Assembly (NCBI GenBank): GCA_024654265.1
Contig: JANLIO010000032.1
Location: forward strand, 1 to 12,832
Direction of reading: 5' to 3'
Source of the DNA: a bacterium
GTDB taxonomy: Bacteria > Patescibacteriota > Patescibacteriia > 2-12-FULL-60-25
DNA length: 12,832 nt
Both the position numbers and the translations under genes were made by a program. Below are positions 1 through 6,051 of the stretch, piece after piece (position 1 is the first letter of the stretch; each line of letters begins with the position of its first letter). The notes beneath the pieces were generated by a model that saw only the letters and a list, made by a program, of their open reading frames with translations, did not search any database and had not been told where the DNA came from.

Positions 1-75
1 CAAACAGGCAGGCGACCCCCAAACCCCCGTCCATTAGATTAATAGGTTAGGAGTTTTGAAGGTTTGATGAAACTG

Positions 76-98
76 GGACACGGGGTGTCCGTTTTTTT
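76..98 (+). terminator. Rho-independent terminator, plus strand
   Basis: A 6-bp stem GGACAC/GTGTCC (76-81 with 85-90) and 3-base loop are followed by G and seven T (92-98). The T-run is only on the right, so it stops plus-strand transcription entering from the left. It probably ends a gene whose coding part lies in or before the first 50 bases, but no frame there can be recognised. Confidence 0.6.
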
Positions 99-116
99 AA
101 GGGAGGGATTCTTTCT

Positions 117-227
117 GTCATCCCGAAAGCATTCGGGATCCCTTTTCTCACTTCCGTCATCCCGAAAGATTTCGGGATCCCTTTTCTCATTTCCGTCATC
201 TCGAGCGTAGTCGAGAGATCCCTTTTC
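117..227 (+). repeat. REP-like palindromic repeat, three tandem 39-bp units
   Basis: Three units begin with GTCAT at 117, 156 and 195, exactly 39 bases apart. Each has a palindromic core and then GATCCCTTTTC. Cores of units 1 and 2 are ATCCCGAA/TTCGGGAT with 4-base loops. Unit 3 has TCTCGA/TCGAGA, with different bases on both arms but pairing kept. Constant ends around a changing but paired core are typical of mobile, REP-like intergenic hairpins. The T4 tract after each hairpin could give weak termination. Confidence 0.8.
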
Positions 228-243
228 AAAGAAGATTGCTTAT

Positions 244-275
244 AAAAGGGATTCCTCCACGATGGTCGGAATGAC
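244..275 (-). repeat. REP-like palindromic unit, inverted copy
   Basis: On the minus strand this unit has the same ends as the tandem array: GTCAT at 275-271 and AATCCCTTTT at 253-244. The core differs, with an outer ATTCC/GGAAT pairing and a small inner CGA/TCG pairing. Its orientation is opposite to the units at 117-227. Confidence 0.65.
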
Positions 276-280
276 GGATG

Positions 281-327
281 AAAAGCGGTCTCTCCACTCG
301 TCGCAGAGTCTCCTCGGTCGAGATGAC
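281..327 (-). repeat. REP-like palindromic unit, longer inverted copy
   Basis: Read on the minus strand it starts GTCATCTCGACC at 327 and ends GGAGAGACCGCTTTT near 280. It is the longer family variant with an imperfect stem (CTCGAC and CTCTGCGACGAG segments). It shares the GTCAT end and a T tract with its neighbours. Confidence 0.6.
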
Positions 328-365
328 AGAAAAGGACGAAAAACTTTCTTCGATACCCCTCTGTA

Positions 366-385
366 TCTCCCCTTCCAAGGGGAGA
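366..385. repeat. Small perfect palindrome
   Basis: TCTCCCCTT (366-374) pairs perfectly with AAGGGGAGA (377-385) across two bases. It lacks the GTCAT end, so it belongs to a different repeat family from its neighbours. No T-run follows on either side, so it is not a convincing terminator. Confidence 0.5.
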
Positions 386-410
386 GTGAGGAGTGAGATG
401 AGGAGTTTCT

Positions 411-446
411 TTGATCCTGGGTCCCCGGGTTAAACCCGAGGATGAC
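411..446 (-). repeat. REP-like palindromic unit, inverted copy nearest the pilin operon
   Basis: On the minus strand it begins GTCATCCTCGGG at 446 and ends GGACCCAGGATC near 413. The core CGGGTT/AACCCG (426-431 with 433-438) sits inside an outer ATCCT/AGGAT pairing. It starts 34 bases after the stop codon of the last pilin-type gene and may form the 3' end of that transcript. Confidence 0.6.
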
Positions 447-480
447 AAGGAAAGAAATGCCATGCTCTACGCTTCGCGCT

Positions 481-840
481 CTACTGCACGGTTTGCACTC
501 CCCCGCCTCCTGCGATAATAATTCCAAATATTTGTGCGACGATCACATATGAAAGTGCGACGATGACAAGCCCGATCACAGCATTGATTAAAATCTTTTT
601 TGCAGATTCCACATGTTTTGAATCGCCACCCGCAGTGAGATATCGTGCGCCACCCCAAAGAAACATTACAAAGAAAAGCGCACCAGCAATGGAAAGACCC
701 GTTTGTACAACTCTTGAGATAATCATTGGAATACTCGCACCTGCAAATGGATCTGGAAAATTGTACGTATTTGAAACAGCCAACACTGAAGCAGGCATCA
801 GGAGCACGAGGATTGCGGGTAAATATTTACTGTATTTCAT
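481..840 (-). CDS. T4SS-pilin-type small membrane protein
   Basis: The product has 119 residues. Residues 1-21 form a signal peptide ending ASVLA. Two hydrophobic helices follow (about 38-65 and 83-110), joined by a short polar loop with the motif YLTAGGDSKHVESAKK. This layout, with G-G-x-x-Y-L-T-A-G before the loop and N-A-V-I-G-L in the second helix, fits the T4SS_pilin (VirB2/TrbC-like) family common in Patescibacteria. In such systems the subunit would assemble into an envelope channel or filament. It is last in a seven-gene run, 12 bases after the previous stop. It has no cysteine module, so it could be the core subunit while its two larger neighbours carry decorations; that role is inference. 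No VirB4 or VirB6 gene is visible. The stop is TAG, and no strong Shine-Dalgarno is seen before the ATG. Confidence 0.8.
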   Translation of the reverse strand: MKYSKYLPAILVLLMPASVLAVSNTYNFPDPFAGASIPMIISRVVQTGLSIAGALFFVMFLWGGARYLTAGGDSKHVESAKKILINAVIGLVIVALSYVIVAQIFGIIIAGGGGVQTVQ

Positions 841-852
841 AATGTACCTAAA

Positions 853-1533
853 TTACGGATTTTTTGGTGGTGGCGTCGCGTATTGAACCGGCGCAGGTTT
901 TGGAGCAATGGACGAACCGCCTGTGAGCGCATCAATCACAAAAGATGTGATTCCGTACGCAAACATGATCATAAGAACCCCAATCACAGCATACTTCATC
1001 GTTTCCTGTGCTTTTTTAACACGATCACTTGAACCGGCCGTCATCCACATGATTCCAGCGTAGACAAAAACAAGGAGCGCGGATGCTCCGACAAGTCCGA
1101 GAAAAGTTTGAACGACGCGCTTAGCAACCGTGAACAGCGTTGCCCCAGAACCGAGAGGATTAATAAGAGTTGTAGGAGATCCTCCTGTCTGTGGCGCCAC
1201 AGGCGTGTCGTTTACTGTTTGAAATTGGCCAGGGCCTGAAATACCGGGTGGTTTTAATTTCACACAACAAACCGTCCCTACCGGTGCACCAGCTGTAGCA
1301 CCTAGATTATGATTTGTTTTCTGGCTCTGTCCAAGATCGCACTGTGCTGCTGTTGTAAAAAACGTGCTTTCTATAAGATCCGGGTTGAGATCTTTTTTTG
1401 CGATCTCTGAACATGTCTCTTCCGGAGTCGCGGCATTTGTTTGTAATGGCACAAATAAAAACGCACCCGTTACATACATTGAAATAAAAAGCGCAGAAAC
1501 GCCTACGGGAATCAATCGAGTTTGTTTAGACAT
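853..1533 (-). CDS. T4SS-pilin-type protein with a short four-cysteine exported module
   Basis: From ATG 1533 the product has 226 residues. A signal peptide covers about 1-35 (ends TNAA). An exported segment (36-135) carries Cys41, Cys65 and a Cys89-Cys90 pair, then a Pro/Gly/Thr-rich linker. Two membrane helices (about 136-165 and 180-203) flank the loop TAGSSDRVKKAQETMK, which is the pilin-family signature; the tail is Pro-rich. An earlier in-frame start at 1569 was rejected, because it overlaps the previous gene and places a polar, unrelated stretch before the signal peptide. ATG 1533 follows the previous TAA with one base between, suggesting coupled translation. The cysteine module looks like a reduced relative of those in the upstream protein: both end in CC before a linker. 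The exact function is unknown; a surface or pilus subunit is likely. Confidence 0.75.
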   Translation of the reverse strand: MSKQTRLIPVGVSALFISMYVTGAFLFVPLQTNAATPEETCSEIAKKDLNPDLIESTFFTTAAQCDLGQSQKTNHNLGATAGAPVGTVCCVKLKPPGISGPGQFQTVNDTPVAPQTGGSPTTLINPLGSGATLFTVAKRVVQTFLGLVGASALLVFVYAGIMWMTAGSSDRVKKAQETMKYAVIGVLMIMFAYGITSFVIDALTGGSSIAPKPAPVQYATPPPKNP

Positions 1534-1534
1534 A

Positions 1535-2617
1535 TTAATTCGATTTACAACACAATACATTTGCAGCACCGGGGCAGTACTTAGGATGACACGTTAAATT
1601 CTTTTTCTTCACGTCATTTGATATTGCTTGCGGTGTGCTTCCGGAAAGTGTTTGGCATGTAAAACCCGGAAATTCTTCACCGCATGATTTTTTTGCAGAT
1701 GTCTGTGCCGTCGGAGCTGTAACACCTTGTGATCCTGTGATTGATTGTCCGCCTGTAATGGAATCATTTACGAATCGAACAATTGTCCATGCAGACATCA
1801 CGAAAAATAATCCGATAAGCGCGCCTTTTAATGCCGCCTTTCCTTTTGTAACACGACCCGACTCGCCAAACGAGAGGAGAAGAAGTGCACCGCCGTACAC
1901 AAACACAACGAAAAATAATGCAGCGGAAAGACCAAAAAGAAATGTTGCGAAAGCAACGCCCGTTTGGACGATATCATCTAACGTTGCATTTCCGGCTTGA
2001 ATACGCGCACGAACGTCAGACGGAAGAGCTTTGAAAATACCGCCGGACACACTCCCGCTTTGCGCTCCACCGGTCGAAGATTGCGTTTGCGTGCGACAAC
2101 ATCTATTCTGCTTGCTCCCAAATTCCGCGGGTCCGACCGGACAGTCAAGAGTACCCTCATCTTCCTCACCGGATTCACACGCTTCATTGCAAAATCCACC
2201 TTTGTCTGTACACGAATCCCCCGAAGGAACTGCTGAGACGGATGTTTTAAGACGGCAACATGTAGCTGTTGGTGATGGTAAAAATATTCCTTGACAGTCA
2301 AGCATCCCGATATCTTCTTCCGTGGCCTTGCAGGAAATATCCGTACAATAACCGCCATTTGCTTTGCAGGTTTGCACTTGAGGCGGTGACGGTGGTGGTG
2401 ACGACTCTATCCTGCACCCAAAATTAAAATTGCAATCCGTGTATGGACCCGAACATTGTATTTTTGAATTTAATTTCTGCGCGCCCAAACAATACTCTTC
2501 CCCAAAGCACTTCCCTCCTAGATCTGCGCACGTTACGGCAGATGCGGAAGGGATACCAAAAATCGCCGCTGATACGAACATGGTTGCGATGGAAGACAAG
2601 ACAATAAAACGTTCCAT
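1535..2617 (-). CDS. Cysteine-rich T4SS-pilin-type surface protein
   Basis: From ATG 2617 the product has 360 residues. Residues 1-27 form a signal peptide (ends SASA). Three cysteine modules follow: C30-C68, C84-C121 and C136-C174. Modules 2 and 3 have six cysteines spaced C-x6-C-x3/4-C-x11-C-x11/13-CC, with a G-G-x-C motif. A Ser/Gly linker (178-195) leads to two membrane helices (about 219-250 and 263-286) around the loop GESGRVTKGK, the T4SS_pilin pattern. A last six-cysteine segment (312-357) again ends in CC. The positive loop between the helices should be inside the cell, placing both cysteine-rich ends outside, where disulfides can form. Start 2617 was preferred to 2707 because it leads straight into the signal peptide and sits 4 bases after the previous stop. 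Function is unknown; adhesion, a disulfide-hardened filament tip or an effector are possible. Confidence 0.75.
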   Translation of the reverse strand: MERFIVLSSIATMFVSAAIFGIPSASAVTCADLGGKCFGEEYCLGAQKLNSKIQCSGPYTDCNFNFGCRIESSPPPSPPQVQTCKANGGYCTDISCKATEEDIGMLDCQGIFLPSPTATCCRLKTSVSAVPSGDSCTDKGGFCNEACESGEEDEGTLDCPVGPAEFGSKQNRCCRTQTQSSTGGAQSGSVSGGIFKALPSDVRARIQAGNATLDDIVQTGVAFATFLFGLSAALFFVVFVYGGALLLLSFGESGRVTKGKAALKGALIGLFFVMSAWTIVRFVNDSITGGQSITGSQGVTAPTAQTSAKKSCGEEFPGFTCQTLSGSTPQAISNDVKKKNLTCHPKYCPGAANVLCCKSN

Positions 2618-2621
2618 GGTT

Positions 2622-4040
2622 TTAATATTCGATGGTCTGCGAGATTTTTTGCTGTGCGGTACGCACAGCGGTTTGGATTTCTTCCGTGCCTCGTTGCACA
2701 CTATCAATCATGGATTGAAGTGCTTGTTCCATTGCCGTTGGATCATTCCCACGATACCACGTCTGTGCGGTCAAAGCCTGCGACGCAAACACGCCAACGT
2801 CCTCATCCTCATACTGTGCCGGTAGCAACGCCTTCCGTGATGCCGGTCGCTTTACCGTATCAACATATTTCTGCATTTCATCCTGTCCGATCATGAAGTT
2901 TAAAAGATTCCACGCAACATCCGTGTTTGTCGATTTTTTGGAGACTGTCCACACCCAGTAGTTCGCAATATTCACAACACGGTTTCCCTCGATCTGTGGA
3001 AGTGCTGCGATCCCAAGGTTCATCTTTGGCGCACGCGCTAAAATCGTTGGAACGTGGTAGCTATACCCAAAGAAAAATGCGAGACGCCCCTCAATAAATG
3101 CCTCCAAAGAATCCGGCTGATCAGCGTTCCATGTGTAGACTTCTTTATTTGGATTTGCAAAGTCTGTATAAAATGAAATCGCTTGATATGCAGGAGGTTC
3201 ATTTCGCGAATCCAGTAATTCTTGAGGAATCTGCTGAAAGGCGGGGGTTCCATCATCAAGTGACATCTGTACCCCGTTCTGCATCATGAGCGCTGTCACA
3301 ATGTCTGTAGAGCGATCGATGTTATACGCCGTTCCCATGGCTGTTCCGTATTGAACGAATTGACCAAGTGTATCTAATTTTACAAGTTTTGGAATCGTCT
3401 CTTGCAAGCCTGTCCACGACGAAGGAATAACAGCGATACCTGATGCATTCAATAAATCCTTATTCACAAACATACCGAGCGTATCAACCGAAAGTGGAAG
3501 CGCAACAATGCGATCTTCTTTTAATGGTTTATCCGGATCTGTTGAAACATTCACTGATCGAATCGTGTCCGCAACCGCCACATCTGCAAAATCATTCTTA
3601 TACTGCCGAAGTGTGATGGATTGATTCGTTTCCAGCTGGTACACCTCTGACTTCTTGATCGTTCCCGTAATTCGTCGAACAGCCACGCTTGTCTGAGGTG
3701 GCATCGGAGTAATTTTTGGAAGATATTTACCAACCCACGTGTTGTGAATCAAGAAAATATCTGGCCCTCGATCTTCTGCGAATGAATTAACCAATTCCGC
3801 TTCGTATTCCTCCAAACGCAAACGTCGATATTTAATCGTCACATTTGGATGAAGGATTCTGTAGTCCTGAAAAACGGCCTGATAGGCATCAACGTCATCA
3901 ACCACTCCCCACACGTTCAATGTGACGGGTCGTGATGCTTGTTGTGTTGCTGGGCTTACGCCTTTTGTACATCCCTGCCCAACAAAAACAGAGAGCGCGA
4001 GTACAGCAATAAATATATTTCGAAGACGTCCGTTGCCCAT
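2622..4040 (-). CDS. Extracellular solute-binding lipoprotein, ABC family 1 type
   Basis: The product has 472 residues, normal for sugar-type solute-binding proteins. A basic start and hydrophobic helix (8-20) lead to VGQGC, a lipobox-like site with Cys24, though Gly rather than Leu or Val sits at -3. The mature part shows family features: V-T-L-N-V-W-G near the start, PDIFLIHNTWV around 90-105, a P-L-S-V-D-T-L-G-M-F-V-N-K segment, then FIEGRLAFFFGYS and a region like IANYWVWTVSKKS. The family normally captures a sugar or other small solute and hands it to an ABC permease. No sugar permease or ATPase gene is in the window. Instead it lies between galU (16 bases) and three pilin-type genes (4 bases to the next). 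That suggests a surface-binding role with the pilins, which is inference. An AGAAG-like Shine-Dalgarno precedes ATG 4040. Confidence 0.85.
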   Translation of the reverse strand: MGNGRLRNIFIAVLALSVFVGQGCTKGVSPATQQASRPVTLNVWGVVDDVDAYQAVFQDYRILHPNVTIKYRRLRLEEYEAELVNSFAEDRGPDIFLIHNTWVGKYLPKITPMPPQTSVAVRRITGTIKKSEVYQLETNQSITLRQYKNDFADVAVADTIRSVNVSTDPDKPLKEDRIVALPLSVDTLGMFVNKDLLNASGIAVIPSSWTGLQETIPKLVKLDTLGQFVQYGTAMGTAYNIDRSTDIVTALMMQNGVQMSLDDGTPAFQQIPQELLDSRNEPPAYQAISFYTDFANPNKEVYTWNADQPDSLEAFIEGRLAFFFGYSYHVPTILARAPKMNLGIAALPQIEGNRVVNIANYWVWTVSKKSTNTDVAWNLLNFMIGQDEMQKYVDTVKRPASRKALLPAQYEDEDVGVFASQALTAQTWYRGNDPTAMEQALQSMIDSVQRGTEEIQTAVRTAQQKISQTIEY

Positions 4041-4056
4041 AGGCTTCTATTGTAGC

Positions 4057-4929
4057 TTATTTTACCAGACCTTTCAGCATGCGACGCGCATCCTTCTTTA
4101 AATCAGGACGCCGAAGCGCTGTATCAACGTTTGCCATGAGCCATCCTAACTTGCTTCCCGTGTCGTGATACACACCATCAAGCACACGCGCATAAAAAGG
4201 ACGATCCTTCATGAGAGCGGATAATGCGTCCACAAGAAGATACTCTCCACCCTGACCGATTTTCAATGTATCCAACTTTGGAAAAATATCAGGCGTAAGA
4301 ATATACGCGCCGATTGCAGCAAGTTTTGATGGTGCGCGCTTCGGACCCGGCTTTTCAACAATGCGTTTTACTTTCACGACATTTTTTTCACAAACGTGAT
4401 CCGGTTCAATAATTCCATACCGAGATGTTCCTTCATCATCTACCGGAATAACACCTAAAACAGGATCTCCGTATTTTTCATACACTTGGATCATCTGCTT
4501 CAGACGCGGAACTTTTCCAACAAAAAGTTCGTCTCCGTTCAAAATGGCAAACGGCTCATCGCCAATTAAATGCCGAGCATTTTTAAGCGGGGTCGCTGTC
4601 CCGTACGGCCCCTTTTGACGAATATAGATAAAATTCGCCAATTTTCCTATGTCACGAACATCTTCCAATGCTTCTTTTTTCCCCTTTTTTTTCAGCCACG
4701 CCTCCAATTCGGAATTATCATCAAAATGATCTTCCACCGAGCGTTTTGCCCATGATGTCACAAGAATAACGTCCTCAATTCCAGCAGCGACCGCCTCTTC
4801 CACTACATATTGAATAACGGGTTTATCAATAATAGGGAGCATCTCTTTTGGCATTGCCTTTGTTACAGGCAAAAACCGCGTTCCATACCCAGCAACGGGG
4901 ATAATGACTTTTCTAATTTTTTGTTTCAT
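4057..4929 (-). CDS. galU: UTP-glucose-1-phosphate uridylyltransferase
   Basis: The 290-residue enzyme makes UDP-glucose from UTP and glucose 1-phosphate for envelope glycans; the family length is about 290-300. The nucleotide-binding signature AGYGTRFLPVTKAMPKEM lies at 13-30. NGDELF (131-136) sits where the metal-binding aspartate strand is expected, VEKP is at 191-194, and GVYHDTG (252-258) matches the C-terminal substrate region. GEYLLVDAL (228-236) replaces the more usual GEIQLTDA. An upstream in-frame start at 5001 was rejected, as it lies inside ychF and adds 24 unrelated residues. ATG 4929 gives the standard GalU N-terminus (MKQKIRKVIIPVAG). It follows ychF by 37 bases and precedes the solute-binding lipoprotein by 16, so it is probably co-transcribed. 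No clear Shine-Dalgarno is seen. Confidence 0.93.
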   Translation of the reverse strand: MKQKIRKVIIPVAGYGTRFLPVTKAMPKEMLPIIDKPVIQYVVEEAVAAGIEDVILVTSWAKRSVEDHFDDNSELEAWLKKKGKKEALEDVRDIGKLANFIYIRQKGPYGTATPLKNARHLIGDEPFAILNGDELFVGKVPRLKQMIQVYEKYGDPVLGVIPVDDEGTSRYGIIEPDHVCEKNVVKVKRIVEKPGPKRAPSKLAAIGAYILTPDIFPKLDTLKIGQGGEYLLVDALSALMKDRPFYARVLDGVYHDTGSKLGWLMANVDTALRRPDLKKDARRMLKGLVK

Positions 4930-4966
4930 ACCGCTGTGAAGAATACCACATCGGAAAACTTTTTTT

Positions 4967-6040
4967 CTATGCCCCGATTCTGAAGTAACATGTGTCGCCA
5001 TCCTTCATGATGTAATCTTTTCCTTCAATTCGAGTTTTTCCTTTTTCCCGACACGCGACTTCTCCGCCCAATTCAACAAAATCTTTCCAATTCGTCACTT
5101 CAACGCGGATAAAACTTTTTTCAAAATCCGTATGAATCTTCCCGGCCGCTTGTGGCGCCTTTGTTCCATCCTCAACCGTCCACGCGCGAGATTCTTTTGG
5201 ACCAGACGTTAAAAATGTGATGAGTCCAAGCGCCCGATATGCCGCAACAATCAGCCGATCCAACCCAGATTGCGCTTGACCGATTGATTCAAGATATTCC
5301 TTTTTTTCTTCGTCGCTCATTGAAGCGAGCTCTGCCTCCATTTTTATTGAGATGGGAATATGCACGCTCTTTTCATCTTGCTGTTCGCTTCCTTCAATCA
5401 ATTGTTTCTCGCTCACATTCAAAACATGAAGAACCGGCTTCATCGTCAAAAGTGAGTACGTCTTTACAACATGCGCTTCCTCGTCCGTCCATTCCAAATC
5501 ACGTGCCGAGATTCCTTTTTCTAGCGCCTCATTCAAACGTTGTAAAATACGCACCTCTACTTCCAGCTCTTTTGTTTTTCCGGATTTCATCCTTTTTTGC
5601 GTATTCTCCAATCGCTTCAACACATTCTCAAAATCAGCGAGCGCGAGTTCGATATCAATCGTTTCTCGATCGCGAATTGGATCAATATCGCCATCAACAT
5701 GAATAACATTTGAATCATCAAACGCACGGAGCACATGAGCGATCGCGTCACACTCACGAATGTTCGCCAAAAATTGGTTTCCAAGCCCCTCTCCCTTTGA
5801 AGCTCCTTTCACAAGTCCGGCAATATCAACAAACTCGATCGTCGTTGGAATCACCTTTTCAGATTTAGATGTTTCCGCGAGCTGATCGAGTCGTTCATCC
5901 GGTACAGCGACCACACCAACATTTGGCTGAATGGTACAAAAGGGGAAATTTGCACAATCCACAGCCTGCTTTGTGATTGCAGAAAAGAGAGTTGATTTCC
6001 CAACATTCGGCAATCCAACAATTCCAATTTTCAGTGACAT
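4967..6040 (-). CDS. ychF: Redox-regulated ribosome-associated GTPase/ATPase YchF (Obg family, OLA1 type)
   Basis: The product has 357 residues against about 363 in E. coli. The P-loop GLPNVGKST is at 9-17 and DIAG (G3) at 72-75. The G4 position is NVSE (208-211) instead of NKxD, the change that gives this family its ATP preference. A helical segment (about 130-200) precedes the C-terminal TGS domain (about 280-356, with RAWTVEDGTKAPQAAGKIHTD cut short here). The family binds ribosomes and takes part in stress responses. ATG 6040 was chosen over 6085 because it begins MSLKIGIVGLPNVGKS, the normal N-terminus. It starts 11 bases after the PaaX/Cas2-fold gene and precedes galU by 37 bases. No obvious Shine-Dalgarno precedes it. 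The family call is secure. Confidence 0.95.
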   Translation of the reverse strand: MSLKIGIVGLPNVGKSTLFSAITKQAVDCANFPFCTIQPNVGVVAVPDERLDQLAETSKSEKVIPTTIEFVDIAGLVKGASKGEGLGNQFLANIRECDAIAHVLRAFDDSNVIHVDGDIDPIRDRETIDIELALADFENVLKRLENTQKRMKSGKTKELEVEVRILQRLNEALEKGISARDLEWTDEEAHVVKTYSLLTMKPVLHVLNVSEKQLIEGSEQQDEKSVHIPISIKMEAELASMSDEEKKEYLESIGQAQSGLDRLIVAAYRALGLITFLTSGPKESRAWTVEDGTKAPQAAGKIHTDFEKSFIRVEVTNWKDFVELGGEVACREKGKTRIEGKDYIMKDGDTCYFRIGA

Positions 6041-6051
6041 ATTTTGCGAGA

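Larger units (their letters stand above)
1..480. other. Repeat-rich intergenic region, no supported gene
   Basis: No protein gene is supported in these 480 bases. The open frames crossing them run through palindromic repeats and give low-complexity products that echo the repeats. The stretch holds a plus-strand terminator (76-98), three tandem hairpin units (117-227), three related units in the opposite orientation (244-275, 281-327, 411-446) and an unrelated small palindrome (366-385). It lies directly after the last pilin-type gene, so the hairpins may also serve as 3' ends of that transcript. A plus-strand gene could end in the first 50 bases, where all three frames reach a stop by position 50, but it cannot be identified. 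Confidence 0.7.

Noticed and set aside
1..50. Possible 3' end of a plus-strand gene before the terminator at 76-98
   Set aside because: All three frames close by position 50 and too few residues remain to recognise a family; left unannotated.
117..233. Short CRISPR-like array from the 39-bp periodicity
   Set aside because: The whole 39-bp unit is repeated with palindromic core; there are no unique spacers of constant length between conserved repeats.
47..527. Two overlapping minus-strand open frames of 138 and 95 residues
   Set aside because: They run through palindromic repeats; repeated motifs such as GMTEVRKGIP merely mirror the repeat unit, and one overlaps the pilin-type gene. No ribosome site or family feature.
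2618..2707. Longer N-terminus for the cysteine-rich pilin-type protein
   Set aside because: The extra 30 basic residues overlap the solute-binding gene and would bury the signal peptide.
4930..5001. Longer N-terminus for GalU beginning at 5001
   Set aside because: It overlaps ychF, adds 24 residues not found in the family, and ATG 4929 gives the standard start.
5239..5706. Plus-strand open frame of 155 residues inside ychF
   Set aside because: It is antisense to a well-supported gene, has no recognisable motif, and uses the shadow frame.
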